Part shown: one piece after another, positions 6,330-14,693 of the stretch | Layout: each line of letters opens with the position of its first letter | Numbering within the stretch: position 1 is the stretch's first letter | Assembly: GCA_944321565.1 (NCBI GenBank) | Contig: CALULT010000032.1 | Coordinates: 1-36,886, forward strand | DNA: 36,886 bases | Direction of reading: 5' to 3' | Source: an uncultured Paraprevotella sp. | Lineage (GTDB): Bacteria; Bacteroidota; Bacteroidia; Bacteroidales; Bacteroidaceae | Notes under the pieces: generated by a model | Told to the model about the DNA's origin: nothing | The model's input: only the letters and a program-made list of their open reading frames with translations | The model's database searches: none | Made by a program: the position numbers and the translations under genes

Positions 6330-7463
6330 ATGAAACCATTCGACGTATATCCGCTTTTTGACGTGAACATCGTGCGGGGCAAGGGATGCCACGTGTGGGA
6401 CGACAAGGGGCAGGAATATCTTGACTTATACGGCGGGCATGCCGTCATCAGCGTGGGGCATAGCCATCCGCATTATGTGGAAGCACTCACGCGGCAGTTG
6501 AACTTATTGGGCTTCTATAGCAATTCCGTCATCAACAAACTGCAGGTGGAGCTAGCCGAACGGTTGGGGAAGGCCTGCGGTTATGAGGATTACCGGTTGT
6601 TCCTGATTAATTCCGGAGCCGAGGCTAACGAGAATGCTTTGAAGTTGGCCAGTTTCCATAACGGGCGCAGCCGGGTGCTTTCGGCCAAAGGGGCGTTCCA
6701 CGGGCGCACGTCGCTGGCCGTGGAAGTGACGGACAATCCGAAAATCATCGCGCCTATCAATGCGAACCGCCATGTGACTTATTTGCCGTTGAATGACTTG
6801 GAGGCTTTCAAGGCAGAATTGGCGAAGGGCGATGTGTGTGCCGTCATCGTGGAATGCATCCAGGGCGTGGGCGGCATCCGCTTGGCCACACCTGAATTCA
6901 TGCAAGGGCTGCGGCAGGCTTGCGACGAGACGGGCGCGGTGCTGATTTGCGATGAAATTCAGTGCGGCTACGGGCGTTCCGGTAAGTTCTTCGCCCATCA
7001 GTACTTGGGTGTACAGCCCGACCTGATTACCGTGGCCAAGGGCATCGGAAACGGATTCCCGATGGGTGCCGTGTTGGTTTCGCCCAAGTTCAAGCCCGTT
7101 TACGGGCAATTGGGCACGACGTTCGGCGGCAACCATCTGGCTTGTGCAGTCGCGTTGGCCGTGCTGGATATCATCGAGGAGGAACATCTGGTGGAGAACG
7201 CCGCCAAGGTCGGGCAGTTCCTGATGGACGGTATTCGGTCGTTGCACCTGCCCCATGTGGTCGATGTGCGTGGACGTGGACTGATGATTGGCGTGGAACT
7301 GGATGTGCCTTACAAGGAAATCCGCAGCAAATTGCTCTTCGACGAACATTGTTTCACCGGATGCAGCGGGACGAACGTGCTGCGACTGTTGCCGCCGCTT
7401 TGCCTGACAGAGGCCGAGGCGGCCGATTTCTTGACGCGGCTTGAACGTGTGGCGCGGGGATGA
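6330..7463 (+). CDS. argD: N-acylornithine aminotransferase (class III, PLP-dependent)
   Basis: ArgD transfers an amino group from glutamate to N-acylglutamate semialdehyde, giving N-acylornithine. The protein has 377 residues. The PLP lysine is K237 in TVAKGIGNGFP, with the preceding D208-E209 of CDEIQCGYGR. The substrate-side motif GAEANENALK is at 96-105. I prefer ATG 6330 because MKPFDVYPLFDVN matches the usual Bacteroidales N-terminus and AAAGGA lies at a suitable distance. ATG 6312 would add six residues. In this order the enzyme likely works on N-succinyl intermediates. Identity is very sure. Confidence 0.93.
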   Translation: MKPFDVYPLFDVNIVRGKGCHVWDDKGQEYLDLYGGHAVISVGHSHPHYVEALTRQLNLLGFYSNSVINKLQVELAERLGKACGYEDYRLFLINSGAEANENALKLASFHNGRSRVLSAKGAFHGRTSLAVEVTDNPKIIAPINANRHVTYLPLNDLEAFKAELAKGDVCAVIVECIQGVGGIRLATPEFMQGLRQACDETGAVLICDEIQCGYGRSGKFFAHQYLGVQPDLITVAKGIGNGFPMGAVLVSPKFKPVYGQLGTTFGGNHLACAVALAVLDIIEEEHLVENAAKVGQFLMDGIRSLHLPHVVDVRGRGLMIGVELDVPYKEIRSKLLFDEHCFTGCSGTNVLRLLPPLCLTEAEAADFLTRLERVARG

Positions 7464-7502
7464 GGAAGAGACCATTAATTAATGAATAATCACGAAGGAA
7501 GA

Positions 7503-7539
7503 CAAGCCGGCCGCCGGGCAGATGCCGGCGACCGGCTTG
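7503..7539. other. Strong GC-rich hairpin between argD and proC
   Basis: CAAGCCGG (7503-7510) pairs with CCGGCTTG (7532-7539). After one C/A mismatch, six more pairs continue inside, leaving a 7-base loop. No T run follows, so it is not a standard terminator. It may protect mRNA ends at a processing point or reduce read-through from the arginine genes into the proline genes. Confidence 0.7.
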
Positions 7540-7569
7540 CTTGCTGTTAAACAAAGAGGAAGAAGGAAT

Positions 7570-8367
7570 ATGAGATTTGCGATTATCGGAGCCGGCAATA
7601 TGGGTGGCGCACTGGCGCGCGGCCTGGCGAAAGGCTCTTTGGTCCGCACGGCGGACATCACGGTGTCCGACCCGTCGTGCGAACGGACGGATGCTTTGTG
7701 CAGGGAATTTCCCGAAATGAAAGTAGCGGCGGACAACAAGGTGGCGGTAAAGAATGCCGACGTGGTGCTTTTCGCCGTGAAGCCGTGGCTCTTGGAAGGT
7801 GTGATAGAGGAAGTGAAAGGCGAGATGGACTATGACAACCAGGTGGTCGTTTCCATCGCCGGCGGGGTCGGGACAAAACAGATTTGCCAGTATCTCGACC
7901 GTGGCGACGCGGGTTTCCCGGCGGTGTATTATCTGATACCCAACACGGCGGTTGATGTGATGGCCGGGATGACCTTCATGACTTCGGTGTTTTCCACGGC
8001 GGAAATGGACGCACAGTTGTTGGCCGTATTCAAGGAGTTGGGCGATGCCATGCTGGTCGAAGAACGGTTGATGAACGCGGGCATGGCCTTGTCTTCCTGC
8101 GGCATCGCCTACGTGATGCGCTATGTCCGCGCGGCCACGGAAGGCGGTGTGGAACTGGGCTTTTACGCCAAGGACGCGCAGCGCATCATCATGCAGACGA
8201 TGAAAGGGGCGGTGGAGCTGCTGGCTGCAGGCGGCGCGCATCCCGAGGCTGAAATTGACAAGGTGACCACGCCGGGCGGGTTGACCATCCGCGGGCTGAA
8301 TGCGATGGAGGAGGCCGGGTTCACCACCAGCGTCATCAAGGGGTTGAGGGCTTCCGTGAAATCTTAA
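7570..8367 (+). CDS. proC: Pyrroline-5-carboxylate reductase
   Basis: ProC makes proline from pyrroline-5-carboxylate using NAD(P)H. The protein has 265 residues. The Rossmann motif GAGNMGGAL is at residues 7-15. The family signature close to the C-terminus appears as TTPGGLTIRGLNAMEEAGF. I chose ATG 7570 because it begins directly with the Rossmann strand (MRFAIIGAG) and has AGAGGAAGAAGGA upstream. The longer reading from 7522 would start inside the intergenic hairpin. It lies 106 bases after argD and 12 before proB. Identity is very sure. Confidence 0.95.
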   Translation: MRFAIIGAGNMGGALARGLAKGSLVRTADITVSDPSCERTDALCREFPEMKVAADNKVAVKNADVVLFAVKPWLLEGVIEEVKGEMDYDNQVVVSIAGGVGTKQICQYLDRGDAGFPAVYYLIPNTAVDVMAGMTFMTSVFSTAEMDAQLLAVFKELGDAMLVEERLMNAGMALSSCGIAYVMRYVRAATEGGVELGFYAKDAQRIIMQTMKGAVELLAAGGAHPEAEIDKVTTPGGLTIRGLNAMEEAGFTTSVIKGLRASVKS

Positions 8368-8379
8368 ACAGGCAATCCC

Positions 8380-9468
8380 ATGTCGCAAGTATATAAGCGC
8401 ATAGCCGTGAAAATCGGCAGCAACGTGCTGACCCGCAAGGATGGCGCGTTGGACATCACGCGTATGTCCGCCCTAGTGGACCAAGTGGCGGAATTGCGGC
8501 GGGCCGGCGTGGAGGTCATTTTGATTTCGTCGGGTGCAGTGGCCAGCGGGCGCGGGGAGCTGAAGGGCATGCCGGTGCGGCGGATGGATAGTGTGGCGCA
8601 GCGGCAGCTCTTCTCAGCCGTGGGGCAGGCCAAGCTTATCAACCGCTACTATGAGCTGTTCCGCGAGCACCATCTGCCCGTGGGACAGGTACTTACCATG
8701 AAGGAGAACTTCGGGACGCGCCGCCACTACCTGAACCAGCGCAACTGCATGATGGTGATGCTCGAAAACGGGGTGATTCCCATCGTGAACGAGAACGACA
8801 CGGTCAGCGTCACGGAGTTGATGTTCACGGACAACGACGAACTCTCCGGGCTTATCGCCACGATGATGGACGTGCAGGCGCTGGTCATCCTGAGCAATGT
8901 GGACGGCATCTATAATGGTGCACCGGGTGTGCCGGGCACGGAGGTCATCCGCGAGGTGGAGCCGGACAGGGACTTGCAGGAGTATATCTGCACGGAAAAG
9001 TCGGGCTTCGGGCGCGGCGGCATGATGACCAAGTGTGGCGTGGCCCGCAAGGTGGCCGACGAGGGCATCGAGGTAATCATTGCCAACGGGCGGCGCGAGA
9101 ACGTGCTGGCCGACTTGGTGCTGCGGCCCGGCAGCGTGGTGTGTACGCGCTTTGCTCCGCGAGAGGGCGGCGTGTCGAGCGTGAAGAAGTGGATTGCGCA
9201 TAGCACGGGGTTCGCCAAAGGAGAGGTTTACTTGAACGCCAAGGCGGTGGAGGCGGTGTGCGGCGACAAGGCCGTGAGCGTCCTGCCCGTTGGCGTGACC
9301 CGCATCGAGGGGGATTTCGAGAAGGACGACCTGGTGAGCATTCTCTCGCCCGATGGACATCACATCGGGCTGGGGCGCGCGGCCTACGGCAGTGCGGAGG
9401 CGCGCGGCATGATGGGGCGGCACGACTGCAAGCCGCTGGTGCATTACGATTATTTGTATTTGGAATAG
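8380..9468 (+). CDS. proB: Glutamate 5-kinase with C-terminal PUA domain
   Basis: ProB phosphorylates glutamate, the committed and proline-inhibited step of proline synthesis. The protein has 362 residues, the length of the two-domain form. The amino-acid kinase domain runs to about residue 255 and includes [12 protein letters not shown] near 7-18, [12 protein letters not shown] and the [10 protein letters not shown] segment. The PUA domain covers about 275-355. It starts 12 bases after proC, and proA follows after 16 bases. ProB and ProA often work as a complex, which suits their adjacency. Identity is very sure. Confidence 0.95.
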   Translation: MSQVYKRIAVKIGSNVLTRKDGALDITRMSALVDQVAELRRAGVEVILISSGAVASGRGELKGMPVRRMDSVAQRQLFSAVGQAKLINRYYELFREHHLPVGQVLTMKENFGTRRHYLNQRNCMMVMLENGVIPIVNENDTVSVTELMFTDNDELSGLIATMMDVQALVILSNVDGIYNGAPGVPGTEVIREVEPDRDLQEYICTEKSGFGRGGMMTKCGVARKVADEGIEVIIANGRRENVLADLVLRPGSVVCTRFAPREGGVSSVKKWIAHSTGFAKGEVYLNAKAVEAVCGDKAVSVLPVGVTRIEGDFEKDDLVSILSPDGHHIGLGRAAYGSAEARGMMGRHDCKPLVHYDYLYLE

Positions 9469-9484
9469 AAAAACAAGGTTTCTT

Positions 9485-10735
9485 ATGGACTTGACAACTT
9501 TATTTGCGGGAGCGAAGGCCGCCGGGCGCGGACTGTTGCAGTTGCCTGTGGAGCGGGTGAACGACATCCTGCGGGCTGTGGCCGACGAGGCGGTGGCGCA
9601 GTCGGAATACATCTTGGCGGAGAACGCACGTGACTTGGCGCGCATGTCATCGGACAACCCGCTTTACGACCGGCTGAAACTCACGCCGGAACGCCTGCAA
9701 GGCATTGCGGACGACACGCGGCACGTGGCCGGTCTGCCTTCGCCGCTGGGGCGGGTGCTGAAACACACGGTGTTGCCCAACGGGCTTGACCTGACGCGGG
9801 TGAGTGTGCCGTTCGGCGTGATAGGTGTCATCTACGAGGCGCGTCCCAACGTGACTTTCGACGTGTTCGCGCTTTGCCTGAAAGCGGGCAGTGCCTGCGT
9901 GTTGAAAGGCGGGAGCGATGCCGATTGTTCCAACCGTGCCATCGTGCGTGTCATCCACGGTGTGTTGGAACGTTTCGGGGTGGATCCGGCCACGCTGACG
10001 TTGCTGCCTGCCGACCGTGCAGCCACGGCTTCCTTGCTGCAGGCGCGCGGTTATGTGGATTTGCTCATTCCTCGTGGCGGACGCGCGTTGATTGATTATG
10101 TGCGCGAGAATGCCCGCATTCCTGTCATTGAGACGGGGGCGGGCGTGTGCCATGCGTATTTCGACGCGGCTGGGGACTTGCGGAAAGGGATGGCCATCGT
10201 GAACAATGCCAAGACGCGGCGTGTCAGCGTGTGCAACACTTTGGACAGCCTGCTGGTGCATGCCGCCCGTTTGGCGGATCTCGCGGCTTTGTGCGCCCCG
10301 TTGGTAGAGAGCCGCGTACGCCTGTATGCCGACGCGCAGGCTTTGGCTGCCTTGCGCGGACATTATCCCGACGAACTGTTGGAAGAAGCGACGGAAGCGT
10401 CTTTCGGCACGGAGTTCATGGACTATAAGATGGCCGTGAAGACCGTGGATTCGCTTGACGATGCTTTGGAGCATATCGCCCGTTTCGGTTCGGGGCATAG
10501 CGAATGTATCATCACCGAAGACGAGGCTACGACCGCGAAGTTCCTCAGGCTGGTGGATGCCGCTTGTGTATATTCCAATGCCCCCACGTCGTTCACCGAT
10601 GGGGCGCAGTTCGGGTTGGGTGCGGAAATCGGCATCAGCACCCAAAAGCTCCACGCCCGCGGTCCCATGGCCCTGGAAGAGATGACGACCTACAAGTGGC
10701 TCGTGCGTGGCGACGGGCAGGTTCGTCCGAAATGA
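9485..10735 (+). CDS. proA: Gamma-glutamyl phosphate reductase
   Basis: ProA reduces glutamyl phosphate to glutamate semialdehyde with NADPH, following ProB. The protein has 416 residues and an aldehyde-dehydrogenase-like fold. The likely catalytic cysteine is C250 in [11 protein letters not shown]. Further signatures are [15 protein letters not shown] and the C-terminal [19 protein letters not shown]. The latter also matches the PROSITE-style ProA pattern. It sits directly between proB and argF'. Glutamate semialdehyde can cyclise and then feeds ProC, encoded two genes upstream. Identity is very sure. Confidence 0.96.
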   Translation: MDLTTLFAGAKAAGRGLLQLPVERVNDILRAVADEAVAQSEYILAENARDLARMSSDNPLYDRLKLTPERLQGIADDTRHVAGLPSPLGRVLKHTVLPNGLDLTRVSVPFGVIGVIYEARPNVTFDVFALCLKAGSACVLKGGSDADCSNRAIVRVIHGVLERFGVDPATLTLLPADRAATASLLQARGYVDLLIPRGGRALIDYVRENARIPVIETGAGVCHAYFDAAGDLRKGMAIVNNAKTRRVSVCNTLDSLLVHAARLADLAALCAPLVESRVRLYADAQALAALRGHYPDELLEEATEASFGTEFMDYKMAVKTVDSLDDALEHIARFGSGHSECIITEDEATTAKFLRLVDAACVYSNAPTSFTDGAQFGLGAEIGISTQKLHARGPMALEEMTTYKWLVRGDGQVRPK

Positions 10736-10773
10736 GCGTTGTTTTGTTTATGATGATAAAAAGAAGATAGATT

Positions 10774-11736
10774 ATGAAAGTTTTTCAGAACGTAGAGGAT
10801 TTGGGAGACCTGAAGCTGGCTTTGGAAGAAGCCGCGGCGGTCAAGAAAGACCGTTTCCAGTATCAGGCTTTGGGGCGCAACAAGACAGCCCTGCTCATCT
10901 TTTTCAACAACAGTCTGCGCACCCGCCTGAGTACGCAGAAAGCGGCCATGAACTTGGGCATGAACGTCATCGTGCTTGACGTGAACCAGGGGGCTTGGAA
11001 GCTGGAGACGGAGCGCGGGGTCATTATGGACGGCGACAAGAGCGAGCATTTGCTCGAGGCCATTCCGGTGATGGGCTGTTATTGCGACGTGATTGGCGTA
11101 CGTTCCTTTGCCACGTTTGAGAACCGCAAGGACGACTACGAGGAGAAAATCCTGAACCAGTTCATCAAGTACTCGGGCCGCCCCGTGTTTTTCATGGAGA
11201 GTGCCACTGTGCATCCCCTGCAGGCTTTTGCCGACTTGATTACCATTGAGGAATACAAACGGACGCAGCGTCCGAAAGTCGTGCTTTCCTGGGCTCCCCA
11301 TCCCAAGGCGTTGCCGCAGGCCGTGCCCAATAGTTTCGCGCAGTGGATGAATGCCGCCGATGTGGATTTCGTCGTGACGCATCCCGAGGGTTATGAGCTG
11401 GATCCGAAATTCGTGGGGAACGCACGGGTGGAGTACGACCAGATGAAGGCTTTCGAGGGGGCGGACTTCATTTATGCCAAGAACTGGAGCTGCCCCGGCG
11501 TGACGCGCCCGGAAGATTACGGGAAAGTGCTGAGCAAGGACATGGGCTGGACAGTGGATGCCGCCCACATGGCCGTGACAAACAACGCCTACTTCATGCA
11601 TTGCCTGCCCGTGCGCCGCAACATGATTGTGACGGACGACGTGATAGAAAGTCCCCAGTCGCTGGTCATCCCCGAAGCGGCCAACCGCGAGATTTCGGCC
11701 ACGGTGGTGCTCAAGCGCATGCTGGAGACGCTGTAG
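10774..11736 (+). CDS. argF': N-succinylornithine carbamoyltransferase (SOTCase)
   Basis: This 320-residue carbamoyltransferase is very close to the Bacteroides fragilis N-succinylornithine carbamoyltransferase in length and sequence. It transfers carbamoyl from carbamoyl phosphate to N-succinylornithine. The phosphate-binding loop reads SLRTRLST (47-54) and the HCLPVRRN motif lies near the C-terminus. It lacks the proline-rich features of acetylornithine enzymes. One notable change: residue 90, proline in the B. fragilis enzyme and a known succinyl/acetyl specificity position, is serine (GDKSEHLLE). As I recall, serine at the matching site still allows succinylornithine. It is the last gene of the cluster and is followed by a terminator. 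Family is very sure. Confidence 0.94.
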   Translation: MKVFQNVEDLGDLKLALEEAAAVKKDRFQYQALGRNKTALLIFFNNSLRTRLSTQKAAMNLGMNVIVLDVNQGAWKLETERGVIMDGDKSEHLLEAIPVMGCYCDVIGVRSFATFENRKDDYEEKILNQFIKYSGRPVFFMESATVHPLQAFADLITIEEYKRTQRPKVVLSWAPHPKALPQAVPNSFAQWMNAADVDFVVTHPEGYELDPKFVGNARVEYDQMKAFEGADFIYAKNWSCPGVTRPEDYGKVLSKDMGWTVDAAHMAVTNNAYFMHCLPVRRNMIVTDDVIESPQSLVIPEAANREISATVVLKRMLETL

Positions 11737-11760
11737 AAAGGCTTGTGTAGAAAACTGTTG

Positions 11761-11798
11761 AGGCTGTTTCAAAATAGGATTTGGGACAGCCTTTATTT
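11761..11798 (+). terminator. Terminator of the arg/pro cluster
   Basis: AGGCTGTTTC (11761-11770) pairs with GGGACAGCCT (11783-11792) as a 10-bp RNA stem with two G-U pairs. TTATTTGT follows. It lies 24 bases after the argF' stop and between convergent genes. Confidence 0.75.
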
Positions 11799-11818
11799 GT
11801 ACATTTCGGGGTATGTTG

Positions 11819-12472
11819 CTACGGGCAGAGACGCCACGTCTTGCGCCCGTCAAACGTCAGGGTGGTGAAGGTGAGGCTGTCGCCTTCTTGGAAGCCTTCT
11901 AGCTGAAAGAGGGGAAGGCTGGCATAGACGGTGGTGGAATAGGAATAGGGGTCGCCGGGCTGGCGGTGGTAGAGCGAGAGGTGGAACGTCTGGTGGCCTT
12001 CGGACGCGGGGCGCACGGAATCCACGCGGTAGCCCCACAACTGGGTGCCGCCTTGGGTTTCAGGAGTGAGTTGCAGGTTCAGGTATCCGCCGCCCGGCCA
12101 AATGGCGGCCACTCCGGTCGGCTCGTCATCGGCCGAAGGTTCCTCCACGGGTTGTAGCAGGGTGACGTTGTCCACTGTGTAAATTCGCGCCACGGGCAGG
12201 CCGTCGCGGTTGTCGCCCGTAGGCTCGTAGCCGCACACGATGCGGTAAACAGACTCCGGTTGCAATCCTTGCAGAGGCGTGTTAGCGGCATACGTTTCGC
12301 CACCGTCGGTGGTGAACGACGTGCCGAGCCCCGTTTCGTCCGACAGCAGCTCCACGAACTCAGTGATGAGGGAGGGATAGAAGTAATCTTCCTCTTCATC
12401 CTTGCCGCAAGCTATGAAGAGGAATGCACAGAGCAGGAGAAGGGCATTCGCCCTCTCCTTTTTAGTCTTCAT
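11819..12472 (-). CDS. NigD-like outer-membrane lipoprotein
   Basis: This 217-residue protein has a lipoprotein signal: a basic start, a hydrophobic run and the lipobox FIAC with C22, followed by acidic residues GKDEEED. That acidic stretch after the cysteine fits the lipoprotein export signal known for surface exposure in Bacteroidota. The rest, with YPSLITEFVEL and a C-terminal beta-rich part, resembles NigD-like proteins (N-terminal OB-like plus C-terminal beta domain). No enzyme motif is visible. ATG 12472 is chosen because it starts the signal peptide; it overlaps the upstream acyltransferase gene by 11 bases. It is the last gene of the PASTA-rluD-ddl operon. Function unknown. Confidence 0.75.
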   Translation of the reverse strand: MKTKKERANALLLLCAFLFIACGKDEEEDYFYPSLITEFVELLSDETGLGTSFTTDGGETYAANTPLQGLQPESVYRIVCGYEPTGDNRDGLPVARIYTVDNVTLLQPVEEPSADDEPTGVAAIWPGGGYLNLQLTPETQGGTQLWGYRVDSVRPASEGHQTFHLSLYHRQPGDPYSYSTTVYASLPLFQLEGFQEGDSLTFTTLTFDGRKTWRLCP

Positions 12473-13622
12473 GGATGGCCGTTTCATGGTTGAACACGGG
12501 GTTGGCATACATGGTGAGCAGGCGTTCGCGCAGGAAGGCCGTGTCCGGATTGGGCAAACTGACTTTCCGGATTTGCCCTTGCAGGTAAGCTTCGAACGCC
12601 GCCTTTTCGTCTGCCGTGTAGCGGTCGGCGAAGCGTTCCGTGCCGCGCAAGAGGTCGGCTGCGGCGTAATTCCCGGGATAAAGCTCGTAGTTCCGGTGGA
12701 TTTCCCGGTCGATGCGGGCGGCCACGGTGGCGAAAAATTCAGTTTTGGGCATGTCGGCGGGCAACGTGTTGAGCCAATCGTCCAGACAGTCGGCCATGCG
12801 GAAACAGATGCGTCCTTTGTAGCCGAAGATGCCCGTTTGCATGTTCTTCAGGTCGTCGGCGGGACTCTTCTTGAAGCCTTCGATGTCGCGTTTCTGTTGG
12901 AACTCCTGCGCTTTCAGGTAGTCGCAGGGGTCGTATTCGTAGGAGAGCGCGACGGGCGTGAGGTGCAATTGCTTGAGGCGTTCCACGACGCTTCCCTCTC
13001 CACCCATAGCCATCATCTTGAGAATGGCATCCTGTGTGCGGTCGTCAGAGTCCTTGGCGCGTCCTTCGCGTTGGGCAATCCAGATGTTTTCGTGTTTGGT
13101 GGCTATGGCATAGTGCATGTAGCGGCTCATCCGCGCGCTGGAAGCCAGCATTTGGCGTAGCCCGGCAGAACGTTGCACGATGAACGCCTTGTCCACGCGC
13201 ACGAGTTTCTTGATCCACGGGCGGATGAGCAGGTTGTCGCCGATGGCGATTTCAACGGTGTTGCCAAATCCCGTGTCCAGCAGACCGACGGAAAGGAAGG
13301 CGGAGTCGGTCACGATGTCGCGGTGGTTGGTGATGAACGTGTGTGGCGTGTGTTTGTCCATCCGGTCTGTGCCTTCGAGTGCGAAACCCTTGCTGCAACG
13401 TGCCAGCAGGTCTTTGAGCAAGGGGTAGAACATCGTCTGTTGCACTTCCAGGTTGGTGCGGCATCCGCGCAGCATGCCGCAGGCTTGTTCGTAAGGGATG
13501 CCCGGCAGCACGGCTTCGGCGGCCGCACGGAATTCCGGGTCGGCGATGAGTTCCTCGATGACGGTCGGCAGTTCTTCGGGGTCGTAGGGCCGTATTTCGT
13601 CGAATTCTTCCGGTGTACGCAT
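12462..13622 (-). CDS. Glycerol-3-phosphate/lysophosphatidate-type acyltransferase
   Basis: This 386-residue protein belongs to the PlsC/PlsB-like acyltransferases (1-acylglycerol-3-phosphate acyltransferase type), in a longer Bacteroidota version. The acyltransferase core starts with FITNHRDIVTDSAF; H100 is the catalytic histidine. The usual NHx4D spacing appears as Hx5D (D106), or D102 could serve. A later REGRAKDSDDRTQ segment matches the EGxR-like phosphate-binding block. About 80 residues precede and 150 follow the core. No membrane segment is obvious. It lies 22 bases after ddl and overlaps the NigD-like gene. It probably acts in phospholipid or lipid synthesis; the exact acceptor is uncertain. 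Confidence 0.8.
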   Translation of the reverse strand: MRTPEEFDEIRPYDPEELPTVIEELIADPEFRAAAEAVLPGIPYEQACGMLRGCRTNLEVQQTMFYPLLKDLLARCSKGFALEGTDRMDKHTPHTFITNHRDIVTDSAFLSVGLLDTGFGNTVEIAIGDNLLIRPWIKKLVRVDKAFIVQRSAGLRQMLASSARMSRYMHYAIATKHENIWIAQREGRAKDSDDRTQDAILKMMAMGGEGSVVERLKQLHLTPVALSYEYDPCDYLKAQEFQQKRDIEGFKKSPADDLKNMQTGIFGYKGRICFRMADCLDDWLNTLPADMPKTEFFATVAARIDREIHRNYELYPGNYAAADLLRGTERFADRYTADEKAAFEAYLQGQIRKVSLPNPDTAFLRERLLTMYANPVFNHETAIHED

Positions 13623-13644
13623 GGTTTTGTCTTTTAAGGTGTTT

Positions 13645-14652
13645 TTATGAGAGTTTGTCTTCGATGATGTCCGTCAGCACGTCCTTCATGTCCATGCCTG
13701 CGGCGCGCACCTGTTGCGGGATGAAGCTGGTGGCGGTCATGCCGGGCGTGGTGTTGATTTCCAACATGTTGATTTTTTCGGATTCCTTCCCGTCCTTGTC
13801 CGTGCCGTGGGTGATGATGTAGTCCACGCGGATGATGCCGCTACAGCCCAGGATGTCGTAGATGGCCGAGGTGACGAGGCTCACCCGCTCCGCCGTTTCG
13901 GGTTTCAACCGGGCGGGTGTGATTTCCTGCACCTGTCCGTTGTATTTGGCATTATAGTCGAAAAACTCGTTGCGGCTGACCACTTCCGTGATGGGGAGCA
14001 CCACCTCCTTGGTGCGCGTCTTGTAGCATCCGCAGGAGATTTCCGTGCCGTCGAGGAACGATTCCACCATCACTTCGTCGCTTTCGTGCATGGCTTTCAG
14101 GATGGCAGGGCGGATTCCGTTCGCCTCTTTCACTTTGGTCACGCCGAAGCTCGACCCGCCTTCGTTGGGTTTCACGAAACAGGGCAGGCCGATTTTCTCC
14201 ACGATTTCCGCATCGGTCACGAGGTGTTCGAATCCTTTGCGCACGAGCAGGCTCTCGCTGACGGCCACGCCGAATCCCTTCAGGTATTGGTTTAGTGTGA
14301 ATTTGTTGAATGTCATGGCTTCCACGAGCACGTCGGATGTGGAGTAGGGCAGGCGGATGAGGTCGAAATATCCTTGCAGGATGCCGTTTTCGCCCGGTGT
14401 GCCATGTATGGTGATGTAGGCGAAGTCGGGGCGGATGCGGCGGTCGCCGTCCGCGAAACTGAAGTCGCCCCGGTCCACGGCGGCGCGCCGGCCGTCTTTC
14501 AGATGGGCTTCCCATGTCATGCCTTGGATTTCCACGGTGTAAACCTCATATTTTTCTTTGTCGAGGAAAGAGTCAATCCCTTCGGCGCTCCGGAGGGAAA
14601 CGTCGTGTTCGGAAGAGTCGCCTCCGGCCACAATCGCGATAATCTTTTTCAT
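13645..14652 (-). CDS. ddl: D-alanine--D-alanine ligase
   Basis: Ddl joins two D-alanines with ATP, supplying the dipeptide that MurF adds to the peptidoglycan precursor. The protein has 335 residues. MKKIIAIVAGGDSSEHDVS is the typical N-terminus, with the SSEHDVS motif. GLPCFVKPNEGGSSFGV is the ATP-grasp core loop, and the C-terminal MLEINTTPGMT provides metal ligands. ATG 14652 is chosen; the longer open frame upstream is the antisense of rluD. It lies 41 bases after rluD. The MurF partner is encoded at 24858-26156. Identity is very sure. Confidence 0.95.
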   Translation of the reverse strand: MKKIIAIVAGGDSSEHDVSLRSAEGIDSFLDKEKYEVYTVEIQGMTWEAHLKDGRRAAVDRGDFSFADGDRRIRPDFAYITIHGTPGENGILQGYFDLIRLPYSTSDVLVEAMTFNKFTLNQYLKGFGVAVSESLLVRKGFEHLVTDAEIVEKIGLPCFVKPNEGGSSFGVTKVKEANGIRPAILKAMHESDEVMVESFLDGTEISCGCYKTRTKEVVLPITEVVSRNEFFDYNAKYNGQVQEITPARLKPETAERVSLVTSAIYDILGCSGIIRVDYIITHGTDKDGKESEKINMLEINTTPGMTATSFIPQQVRAAGMDMKDVLTDIIEDKLS

Positions 14653-14693
14653 TGCTTTTGCTATATGCTTGAATGGTTGTTGTAATGTCTTTT

